The position numbers were made by a program, and so were the translations under genes. The notes below the pieces were generated by a model. It was not told the origin of the DNA, did not search any database, and saw only the letters and a list, made by a program, of their open reading frames with translations. A DNA stretch of 64,000 bases from Crotophaga sulcirostris (lineage: Eukaryota > Chordata > Aves > Cuculiformes > Crotophagidae), in the NCBI GenBank assembly GCA_013397455.1, contig VYZB01000173.1, positions 1,273,407-1,337,406 of the forward strand. The letters are read 5' to 3'. The number at the start of each line of letters is the position of its first letter. The first letter of the stretch is position 1. Positions 46,961 to 57,665 of the stretch are shown here, piece by piece.

Positions 46961-49900
46961 GGGGAAAGCAAGGTGAAAGATTTCACGCCACGTGCCCAGC
47001 GGCACGCAGCGAGATGCTGGGATAACCAGGACGGGGATGGCGAGGATGGAGCCATGTGGGAGGTAGGGTGGATGGCACAAGGGCCCCAGGAGAAGCACTT
47101 TGCTTTCCAAACCATGGGGCAAAGCAAACAACACCCTGACCTGCTGCCACGCACGTGTTAGATCCCTCGCTCGTGGATGCTTTGCTGCATCATCAGCAAT
47201 CCGGGCCCTGTCTCCTCCTTCCAGGGCAGCCATCACCTGGTGGTGGGGTTTGCACCCCAGCTGGCTCCTGGCATCAACAGCCACATCATGGTTGCTGTGA
47301 CAGCAGTCAGCGTGAGGGAAGCCTGCCCTCCCTGCCTCACCCCTCTCTTGTCAGCGTGGTGCATCTCCTGCAGTCCCTGCCCACAGCCTGCCCCAAACTG
47401 GACACAGCAAAACGATGCTTTTTTGGGGCAGGCTGTGGGGATGGTGTTCCCAGCAGCTTGGGGTAGGCAGAGGGCTGCAAAAGCAGAGGTCAGTTGTTCA
47501 AGCAACCTGTTTGTTCAAAGACCAGGTCCCTTCCCTCCTGGACAACAACACCACCTTGCAGAAAAGCTCAGGTAAATACATCCCACCTGTTTTACTCCAT
47601 CCTGTGTGTTAGGTTGTGTTCAGCAACCCCCTTCACTTCTCCCCCTGGGGCCACGCATCATCTCAAAGTCATGTGTGGCACCATGATGGATGCAAGCAAA
47701 CACTTTGGAATCTCATGCACTGAAAAGCACGATGCAACGCAGACCTTCCTGTCACCCTTACGCTCCTCCCTGTGCTGTGTCCCTCTGAGCCAGCTCAGGA
47801 CCACTCAGACCAGACAGGATCCTTCCCAGAGCAGGTGATGTGGGAGGTAAACCTGGTGAGCCAGGCAGGAAAGCCAATATTGCATCCACCTCTGCGAGCT
47901 CACAGGCACATGCTGGTTGAGTCTGGGGACACCAGGGCATCAGCAGGACACCCCTTGCCACCATCATGCTGCTGTGTCTGCAGCCCTGAGGCTCAAAAAC
48001 TAAACCCACTTTTGACTTCATTACTCTCATTTTTTGTGCAGGGCTGTATTTAAGCTGTGCTGGTCCCCTGATCCCCTCTCCACCGGCAACCGCCTTCCCA
48101 CTGCTGGCCTGCTCATCTTGGCTCAGTGAAAAGCCATGGTGCATCTGAATAGATTTCCACCATGCAAATGTAAAGGCCCCAGTGGGTTTGAATAGGAGCC
48201 CTTGAGGTATTATCTCAGCAGTGCCTCAAGGCAACCACCTGAATCCTTCCCTGACTGCTTCACAAACCCAAAATGTCTCCAGCGGCTGGGGATTACAGAG
48301 AGACCTTGCAGAGGAGCACCCAGACCATCACAGTCAACACCATCAGCTCTGAGATGCCCCCACGCACACCCAACCCTCGAAAAGCAAGGGACGAGGATGC
48401 TACAAAGACTGAGGTCCAGATGCCAAGGCAGGAAACCAAGCTCAAGTTTTCACATCAATCATAGTGAGCTCTATTCTTTTTCATCTATTTCAAGGCAAGT
48501 CAAAAAGAGGTTCACACTCTCCCCTGGCAAACCACAGAGGATGACGTGAGTCTGTCTCCTGCATTGCAAGTAGAGTGTGTCAAGCAATTAGCAAGTAATC
48601 AGGAATTCAGATAGGGTGGGTAGGATATGATCCCTCAAAGCTGTGGCAGGAGCAAAACCCACCCCGGAGTTTCCCATCAGGTATGGAAGGCAGCAGAGGG
48701 AGCAGGGGCTGTTGGTGAGCTCTTGGGGAGCAGAGCAGACACTGCTGCCATAAACTACTCGCATTTAGCGTGTGCTGTAGCTAAGAGGCCCCAGGCATTC
48801 AAGTACAGATTTTCCCTCACTCAACCTCAGCAAGGTGGCCAGGGCAATTCAAAGTGCTGGTCCTCAGGTGTCCTGCAGACCCGTCGGGTCACCCAAAGCG
48901 CCCCTGTCCCATCCCTGGGTGTTTTGGTGTTGTATTAACTCCTGCTGCGACCGCCACTTTTACTCCCTGCAGCTGTGACTGTGCCAGTTTCTGCTCAGCA
49001 TCCTTCCAGCAGCCCAAATCCTGCTCTCCTGGAAGTTAGTGGCAAAACCAACACGAGAGCAGGAGCAAGCCTTCAGTGCTCACTCTGTGAAGCAGTTTCC
49101 ACTTTGCTCCTCAAGTTCTGCTAACACCACACCACACAAAGCCCTGGCAGAGCGCACGAGTGGTACGGTACCACCCCACTGCCCCTCTGCCAGCATGCTG
49201 TGCGCCCTGGATGGGGGCAAATGCCAGCTCACAGCCTCCCCAGACACCTCATGTGTCCCTGTGAGCACCCAATCAGCCCTGCAAGAAGAGAGGGAAGCTC
49301 ACGCCGGCGTGTGAGCTGCCATCCTGGGCGCACACCTCCCTCCGGGCGCGGGGCCCAGGGCGCAGAAGGAACCAGCGTGACGGGCGGGTTGCAAAGGGGA
49401 CGCCTAATCTGCCACCCGCCCTTTCTCCTCTCCATTGCCAAGGTAGCAGCAGACAATGCTATCTGCTGGGTTGTCAGCCGCCCTTCCTCCCGCCGTCTCT
49501 TTAGCCAGAAAACTCTCCATCTGTCTCCAGATGGGGTGTTTCTACCACTCCAGTCAAACCGATTCAGAGTGGAACAATGATGCTTTGTTAACAAAACAAT
49601 TTTTGTGTGTCAAGCCCTCCTTCTTGCGGTTCCCCCCCCCCCACCCCCAGTCCCCAGTGGGTCAGCTTTGTGTGGCGTCCTACATTTTGTTGTTTCTTTC
49701 ACATTTTAAAGGCTCCGTATTTTAGTACAAAAGGTGCCTGCGGAGCAGCTTTTATCTGCGAGGCAAGATTTGACACATACGCAGATCACAATTGCGACAG
49801 GAGGTTCGTGATGTGGTGGTTAAGGGTGGTGTCAGGACCTTCAGAGTGATGAAGCATTATTTCCAGTGATTTCTGCCTCCAGGATAAAAATTAAGAGCTG

Positions 49901-50515
49901 GTCCTACACTGCTTATAAGGCTTCTGTAAGCTGGAATCCCCCAAGGGCTCATGGAGGGAGAAGTGAGAGAAAGTTTGAGCTTGTTTTGGTGCAGGGCAGG
50001 CGCCAGTCGTGTCCACTCATCCTTCTCGTGCCCTCCTGTGCAGGACAGGGCACCTCTTGGATTGCCAGGGGAAGGGATGGGTACACAGGACAAATGTACG
50101 TGTCTGTGAGTAAACCACAACCCTCTCCCCAACACAAAGCTCACAGTGGTGGGGAAGGCAAAACCTCAGCCCTCCCGTGGTCAGAGCCTCCCAGCAAAGA
50201 TCCTGGGGTGCGCTTGACTTCTCCCTCAGCTATACGTGCCTGGATTATCCCCCTTGAACCAGTCCCTCACCCAGTAGCAAGAAGGAGATCTCTCTTTTCT
50301 CCTCCAAAGACATATCCATGGCACAGGCCTCCAAGAAAATCAGCTCTTCCTTTTTTTTATCTTTTTTGCCCTGAAGCAACAAGCACACAAACCACCTTCT
50401 GCTCTGCACATAACCAGCAACTCACAGCAAATAACCAACCCGCTGGCTCCAAAGCAAACAGCTTTGTGATCTTAAGCAGACTGGCAATTTCTACACAAGT
50501 GGGACTCTTTTTTCT
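46961..50515. other. Noncoding sequence, no gene seen
   Basis: Unique sequence. An AT-richer segment at 49580-49830 (AAAGGCTCCGTATTTTAGTAC, TTTGACACATACGCAGATCAC) may be a regulatory element. A CpG-rich patch of about 100 bp lies at 49305-49395. No recognisable exon. Confidence 0.4.
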
Positions 50516-50565
50516 AGCCCCCCACCTCATTTGCACAGAAGTTCCCTCCTCCTTCCCGTCCTCAG
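50516..50565 (+). other. Candidate plus-strand exon (50 bp)
   Basis: Acceptor-like ACTCTTTTTTCTAG precedes it and an excellent donor CTCAG|GTAAGTGC follows (GT at 50566-50567). The interval is pyrimidine-rich, so the donor may be the only real signal. No protein similarity. If real, it is antisense to or divergent from RAI1. Confidence 0.2.
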
Positions 50566-51405
50566 GTAAGTGCATCTTCATGGAAACTCTCATATTTTTA
50601 TGAGTCACCCCCCTTTTTCCCCTCTCCTGCTCAGTGGCCAACACCCCTCTGCTTTAGAGATCAAAGCCAAAGGGGACCAGCTGTGTCGTGTCCTTTCCTC
50701 TCCAGCCCTTTCCATCTCCATTTGCAGCCGTCGCCAGTGCGAGCCCCTGCTGTTCTGACAGCGCTTTGTGCTGCCCATTCAGCGCTGCAGCTCTGTGCCT
50801 GCCATCCCTGCTCCTGCTCTAGAAGTACTGGGAACACAGGGAATCGTCTGGAACACTTGGCTTGGTCCACTCTGGCCACTTCGGCTTCTGCCCTGCTTGT
50901 GCTGCTTTGGAAGAAGAAATGTGCTCAGAGAAGGGAGAAATGGGATAATCTGCTTCCACTGAAAGTCCATCCCAACTCCCCATCTTTGGAAACTCCTCCA
51001 CACGCCAGAGCACAAGACTGCATCTCCCTTCCAAAACATCAACTCCACGGGGACCTTCACCCCGGGGTCATATTGGTACGGGTGCAACTTCACAGGTACT
51101 TCTGAGAAAGCGGCCAATGGAAGAGAACTCTCCCTCGATGTCCAAATGCTGCTGAACATTCCATCCAGCTCTTTGTGCCGCAGCAGGGATTTGCAATGTG
51201 ATGGGGGATAACTAGTGCCAGGGATGCACTTCTTGCTGCATCCAGGAAAACCTGCCCACTGACGGAGCGCCGCCTGTGCACGCTCAATGGAGGCTCCTTC
51301 CATCTGAAGCAACTCCAGGTCTGATGGGTCCATCTTTGGGGAGCGCACCCTGACCTTCGTAGCCTCTCATCTTGATCACACATGCACCTCCTGTGTGCTG
51401 CAATC

Positions 51406-51510
51406 ATACATCACAGTATCACAAGGTTGGAAAGGACCTCTGAGATCATCGAGTCCAACCATCAAGTCAACCAGCGTTAGTCCCTGCTTCCCAACACCTT
51501 GCTGTAACTC
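51406..51510 (-). mobile_element. CR1 LINE 3' fragment, minus orientation
   Basis: ATACATCACAGTATCACAAGG, then TTGGAAAGGACCTCTGAGATC and ATCGAGTCCAACCATC, is the reversed 3' end of a CR1 subfamily different from the other copies here (terminus ending in CACAAGG). It is truncated after about 100 bp. Confidence 0.85.
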
Positions 51511-52490
51511 TTAGCCAAAATCCAGCTTGGAGTTGTTTCTTCTACAAGGACTTTGAATAAAGCATCGTGCAGAATTAAGTATCAGTGCTTTTTATATGTA
51601 AAACACTGAATTTAGCTGCTAATAGCAATTCCCAGCAGAAAAGGATGGTTAGTAGTGGCGTGTATATTTATGAATACTTTTTAAGCAAATGCTGTGAGGC
51701 GGGAAATCTACCAGTCCTCACGGAAAGCTCCCAGGGTTGCTGCTGCAGGCATCTAAATGCAAAGCTTCAACATGACTTTTGCATTATGTGCTCTGCTAGA
51801 CACATCCCTCTCGAATCTCTTCTCTCAGGAGCGGTTTCTCAGCCTCTCTCCCACGGTCATGCGTGTGTCACCGTGACCTGCCCAGCTCAGGGAGGGAGGC
51901 AGCCGCTCCGTCCTTCACCAGCCACTCCACTGACTTGTCAGTAAATAAAAGGCAGGGGATCTACTTGACTGGTCTCCTCAGCTGCCCTCTCCCAAGTGGC
52001 AAAGGACTGACATATAAAATACCCATGTCCTGGATTTCTGGGAGGTTTTCACTGAGAGGGCATTGTTTTTCCCTAGCAAAGCCAGGAAAGAATTTACAGC
52101 TGGTCAGCACAGCAAGAGCACTCTGCTTTCTCTTTCCTGGGACAGAAACCCAGTTTGAAACAGATTGCTAGCAGCTAAATGCAAGTTCCTTAGCAGCTTC
52201 CAGGGTGAATATATTCCCTCTCCAGATCTCCTTTTATGTCCACAACACATTATTCCGGTGGAGGGCTCTCTTGCTAAGAAAAGCTGTGAGAACTCCCAGC
52301 CCTGTCTCTAAAGTGGTTCAGGTATGGGAGCCAGCTCCCTGCCACGCATCCCTTGGTCCTACTGTCCAGCCGAGATGTCCTTAATTCCTCCATCTGTCCC
52401 CTCTAGGCTCTGGCTGGCTCAGTTCTTAGACAGTGAATACCTATAGCAGACTGCAAGGCTGCTTCTCCTAAATGTGTGTTTCTCCCACAG
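51511..52490. other. Noncoding sequence, no gene seen
   Basis: An AT-rich segment at 51545-51700 (TATTTATGAATACTTTTTAAG). Nothing else recognised. Confidence 0.4.
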
Positions 52491-52876
52491 CTTCAGAAGA
52501 AGCAATGCCTGCTAAGTCCCCCAGCCCACTCCTGGGTGCTTCTGGGGCTTTCCATGCTAAGCTGCCTTTGTCCCACACACCGCGTGCAGACAGACAGGAG
52601 GTTCACACCAACATCCACCTCTCCTCTCTTCCTTTAACTGAACCAAAACAAAAAACAGATGGAAAAATCAAAAGCTGGCAGTGTGAAGCATGTGGGCTGC
52701 ACTTGCACCAGCCCTCCTGGAGCTGCAGAGTGTATTTCCTCCTGCTCCAGGGTCCCAGGGCAAAGCCAGCCTTCCCTAAAAGAGTTATTGCTGGGGGCGT
52801 TCCTGTTACTCCCCCCTGCCAACCACCGAGCAGCGTGGAGGTGGAAGGGACAGAGGGAAAGAAGGGAAAGCAAGAG
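52491..52876 (+). other. Candidate plus-strand exon (386 bp, open frame)
   Basis: A strong acceptor (GTGTTTCTCCCACAG) ends at 52490 and a strong donor (CAAGAG|GTAAGA) begins at 52877. One frame is open through the whole interval and reads SEEAMPAKSPSPLLGASGAF ... IKSWQCEACGLHLHQPSWSC ... EGTEGKKGKQE. I recognise no domain; the two CxxC-like cysteines are not a known finger. The open frame may be chance in GC-rich DNA, so a noncoding transcript exon is at least as likely as a coding one. Confidence 0.25.
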
Positions 52877-55800
52877 GTAAGAACAGACTTCATGTTTTGC
52901 ACTTTAGGATAGTCCAGGAGTGACAATTTCATTTTCCAAGCACGATTTGCGTGATGGTTGCACATCAAATAGCAGTGGGACAGCCAGATACTGGACACCC
53001 AGCTGCTTTTAACTGAGCTCCATCCAACTGAGGCAGAGTCCCTGCGGAAGAAAAAGCTTGTGACCACAGAATTAAGACGGTGCTCTAATGAATGCACGCC
53101 ACTCTGCCGGGCGTAAGCCGCTCAGGTGTCTTTAATACTGGGATTTCTTAGGCGCTCAGTGCCTGACTTTTGTAGTGTTGTTTTTCCATGCACGTGGGCT
53201 TATCTGCTTTTACCACAGCCTCTTCTTTTCACTGCATTTCTAGGGTAAACAATACCCGAACTCTTCCTTGGAAGCACATCAGTGTCTGTAAACTTCCCTG
53301 AACGCTCCTCTATTTTGCAATCGCCCATCGGAAGCGGGCTGAGCCATGCTGTGCAACAGCGGGACTGCCACAGACACAACTCCAGTTCCTGCTGGAGCCT
53401 CTCTCGCCTGCCGATGCTCGGAGGTCGCTCCAAGTGCCCGGTAACCCCTGCACCACGCCAGTGCTCGCCGTGCGGCACAGTGCCAGGAAGAGCAGGAGCA
53501 GAGAGAGCCTGTGGTGGGGGCAGGGGCCGACAGCGCGTTTGTGGAGTAACGCTCAAACTGCCGTAACGGATTGCCTTGTTTACACTGGGCCCAGGGAAAA
53601 TCACTCTGGGGACGGAGACAGAGAAGCATCCAGAAGCCTCTGAGAGCTGGAGAAGCTCTGCATCCCCCTGCCTCTTACTTTTGCTTTCAAATCCATCCCT
53701 CCCATTGCTGTCAAGGCATGAAAGCTTTTAAATCACTGTAGTAAGCACGAGAGGGATGGGGAAAGGAAAGGAAAACAGCCGTTCAGTAGGAATGTGGCTC
53801 TTCTGCAGGAGTGTAGGCTCCTGCTCACCAAGAGGAGCCTGTGGTACCCAAGGATGCACCAAGAACTGTCACTGGGCAAGGGGCCGCCATGAGGAGTTGC
53901 CAAGACATACTGGGAGCGGGAGAAGAAGAAACAGGAACCACCCTAAAGGAGGGGAGCCACCAGCAGAACAGTCAAAAATGACTAAATTCTTTCCCAATAT
54001 CACTTCTCCACGTAAGCAGTGCTGTAATTGCCCTTGGGATGTTGCACAACGGCATGAGGGAGGGGCAGGGCAGGCAGGGAGGGAGGTGTCCCAGCCAGCT
54101 GCTGCACCAAAAGCATGCAAACCTCCATCCCAGGCGTTGCTGTCATCGAGGAGAGACGCTCGGTGCTGCTGTAGGGACATCTCTGCCACCTCAGGGCTCT
54201 GCTGCTGGATTTAGCCCCCTGAGGGGCCATTCCTCACAGGAGCTGGAGGACTCCCAGAAGGACTTGCTCCTCATGCCTCTGAGACACAGTGAGTTGCCCC
54301 AGAGAGCAAGAGCAAAAGGCGAGGAGGAACAGAGCCCACGTTGCACTGTGTGGCAAAAAAAAAAAAAAAAAAAAAAAGCAAAGGAAAAAGAGAGAGATAT
54401 AAGGGCTTCATTCAAGCGCCCTCGCTCTCTGGAAGTCTCACGCAGAGCAGCTGGTCTTTAAGACAGTCGCAAGCACAACATGCAAGCAGAGAGCGGTTAC
54501 ATTTCTGGGTGCTTTTATTAGTGACACTCAGACAGGGGCATCCACTCGACCCCCGCGCGAAGGAAAACGGCTGACTCATTCTTCCAGTGATGCTCGAGAG
54601 CAGGACACGGCGCTCTGGAGCAGCAGCACGGGTCCTCTCCTGCTTCATAAGCCAGATCACTGGATCCAAGCTCGGACACCACGCACGTACGCACGCACCA
54701 GCTAATCCGCGGATGCACTGGGTCCCTGGATAAAGCATCTGCAGCCTTTGCTTCCAAAACCAGCCTGCTGATGCTCGAGTCAAAAGAGAAACCTCTGAGA
54801 GATGCAGCCTCCAGATTTAAAACATCTGTGGGCCACCAGCCATTAAATAGGATGCTATGCTGGTTTGCTGCTATCGGGTCTTACGCCAGGTTCATCACTG
54901 TGCCGGCTGGGTACCGTCCAGCAATGCATTAAGTGATGTGACTATTTCTGTTCTCATCACATGTTTGCTCTCATCCTCTCCAGGGTGCGTGGGGGTGGGG
55001 GTGGGGGGAAAACACACATTCATTATGGAGTGTCTGTTTTGGGCAAGGCTTCTCCTTTCTCTGCGTAATGTGTGCTGTTGGGATCTTGGCAGTGGAGAAA
55101 GAGGATTTTATTTTCCTAATATCCATGTACTCTGGTATTTCTGTTAGAGGAGGCAAAGTCAAAGAAATGCTAATCAAATATCCAGGAGTGCACAGTGCTG
55201 ACATCTGCACCTCGCTACTATATGGCCTTTCATTAGCATTACCTAAATGTACGACCATACAAAGAGCAGATTTCCTTAGCAACAGGGCTGCCTTCATATT
55301 TCCTCCCCACTACCCCCTGCCCTTAGAAGAAAAATGACTTCAGCTCTTTTGCAGAGCAGTGCTCGTAGCCACTCCACAATGCAGCAGTGCTATACAACGC
55401 TGCCAGGCTTACTATATGCTGCATCTGGGACACTTCCCTCTCTACGCCGGGATCCGCGAGCCATAAAGCACCCTCTTGACTTAGCTCTTCTGTACAGCCG
55501 CAATAAAACTCCTCTCTTTTCCTAACGGAGCATATGCAAAACAGCCCTGTAATGGCAGAGGGGGGGATCCTCTCCTCCAGATGACTTACAGCTCTCCTCG
55601 CCAAGGGAGGATGTCCAGCATGCATGGCAGTGCTGGCATCACTGGCTGCCACCTCCTCTGCTCCCTGTCACCTGGTCGTGGGGTGCCGACTGCCCACCTC
55701 CCCAGATCACACTTTAAGCCACCTTGGCTTGGGCAGGGAGCTGCCAACCCCCCCTCTCGCCGGATCTGGGCCAGAAAGACTGAACACTTCATCCTCTGCG

Positions 55801-56189
55801 CTCTCCCCGAGTGCCACAGCCTGGGCTATTTTAAGAGCTCGTCTGGGAGACTGGCACACGCACCGCGCTGCCGGGAACTCCCTGCTTCTGTTTCAAAAAA
55901 GCTGGAGGCTGGGAGCCTGCTGGGACTCACCCTTGTGATTCCCAAGGTCTGACCCTCCTCTCGCTGGGACTGGTGCAACACTGCTGAGTCAAATGGAATT
56001 AGTCCCAATTAGCACTGCTGAAATAAGAGGAGAATCATGCCCTCCCTGGCATTCCAGACCCTCCAGCGGGAGGCTGTGACCACTAAAGCCTCCCCCTCCA
56101 GCCGTGCCCCTGCTTTTCATCTTCCTGCTCTCAAATCCACCCATTCTGTGTCACCACTCCCTGCCTTTTCCACACGGATACTCTCTCCC
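52877..56189. other. Noncoding sequence, no gene seen
   Basis: Includes a 22-A homopolymer at about 54356-54377. An AT-rich block at 55090-55280 (TTTTATTTTCCTAATATCC, GTCAAAGAAATGCTAATCAA, CATTAGCATTACC) looks regulatory. No recognised exon. Confidence 0.4.
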
Positions 56190-56420
56190 TTTCCCATTAT
56201 GATAGGGTCTTTGATTGCACGATCGCATAACTATAATGAGACAAATATTTATTTTGCAGATATGGGTTAATCAGACCGAAGGTATAGAAATATTTCATGC
56301 GCTAATCAGAGTACCTTCAGCAATCAGTATAGTAAATAACTCAGGTAAATTAACATAGGAGAGTTCCCTTATCAGGTTTTAGTCTAAGATATATGTGCAT
56401 TAAGGACTAATTTGCCCTCC
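56190..56420. promoter_or_regulatory. Candidate conserved noncoding element with paired TAATCAG sites
   Basis: An AT-rich island with CTTTGATTGC (TCF/LEF-like), CTATAATGAG, AAATATTTATTTTGCA, and two OTX/PITX-type sites TTAATCAG at 56267-56274 and CTAATCAG at 56302-56309. These are followed by CAATCAG, GTAAATAA (forkhead-like) and TAAATTAAC. The density and variety suggest an enhancer. Confidence 0.35.
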
Positions 56421-57449
56421 CCCCTCAGATTTGGGCTGGAGCCTAAGATGAGGTTCAGGCCAAGGTTCCCTCCCATCAGCTTTCAGGGGAGCTGTGCGGG
56501 CTTTGCTCCTGGCAGGATCAGATGCTGGGATGAATATTCAGCAGTGCGATCGCCTCGCCTTTGTTTTCTGTGCTCTGCACCTTTAAATTTCCAAGGGCTC
56601 TGCTGTTTGCAGCTCAGACAGCCTTTTTGCATTCAGTTCATTGCAAGCTGACACAGAAGACAGGATGGAGCAGGTTGTCTCTCCTGCTCTGAGCCCTTCA
56701 CGCCACTCTGGCAGCGTTCAGGGGCCATATGAAGAGTCGCGAGTAATTAGCGAATTCCTCCTGCCCCAGCGCGCAGAGCAGCCGTACGTGGCACCTGATG
56801 GTGGCTGGCCAGCCACGAGCAGTGCCAAGAGCAGAGGGGCAGCAGTGGCTGCAGAGACACTGGGCCCTCCTGTGGGTCCAGAGGAGCAGAGAGCGGGATG
56901 AGTCAAGTGAGAGCCCAAGAAGGGCTTTTTGCTGCAAAGAGCCTTCCCAGGGTGCTCCTGCAAATTAGGCGTCCCAGGAGACACCATGTGTGCAAGTGCA
57001 AGAGCTGCCCAGATCCCCCAGCCTCAGTGTCCCTTGCTCAGGTGCCCCAAAACAAAAGCAGCTGCACTCCTGCCCCAGAGCAGCTCCTACAGCTGCGTTT
57101 TTCCAATCTTGCTCAGAAAAACATCCCGTGGAGGAAACACAGAGGGCCTGGAGATTCTGCCCTTGCCTCTGTCGTGTTTCGGGATCCCTGAGAACAAAAA
57201 GCACCGGAGGAATGGCAGGCATTATAGTAACGATGGTGACAAATTTAATTAGAGCAGGAAGCTCTGGAGTGGATTTCAAATGGCAACACGGCATTTTGTG
57301 TGAAAGCATTGCCTTGCTCCCCCCCTGCTTCCCTCCCCGCCTCCACCGCACGGCTCCATCCCAACCCACCCCACCCCGCGGGATGCATCCCTCTAATTTT
57401 CCCACATACCGTCCCCTTCATCCCCCCCTGCCCCAAGGACCGACACATT
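56421..57449. other. Noncoding sequence, no gene seen
   Basis: Unique, GC-rich sequence with no recognised feature. Confidence 0.45.
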
Positions 57450-57665
57450 CCCGCGGTCTGGAAAATGCAACCGTAGAGCAATTCAATAATACAGCGGCCA
57501 GATGTGCAACAGTATATCCAACATGTCATTCAAAGGACCCCTTCAGTGGAGCCGAGACATGCTATCCCGCAATCTTAACTAATACATCCTGGGGCCCTGG
57601 AGGAGTTGATGGATGTATACAATTCCCTTTCCTACAGCTGTGGTCCCTTTTAGAGGGGGCATCCA
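57450..57665. promoter_or_regulatory. Candidate conserved noncoding element
   Basis: A low-CpG, balanced-composition block with GAGCAATTCAATAATAC, an E-box CAGATGTG, ATTCAAAGG (SOX/TCF-like), CTTAACTAATAC and TGGATGTATACAATTCCC, set between GC-rich flanks. There is no repeat or ORF to explain it. Confidence 0.3.

Noticed and set aside
54980..55008. Possible G-quadruplex (GGGGGTGGGGGTGGGGGG)
   Set aside because: Only three separated G runs; a fourth independent run is missing, so the canonical pattern is not met.
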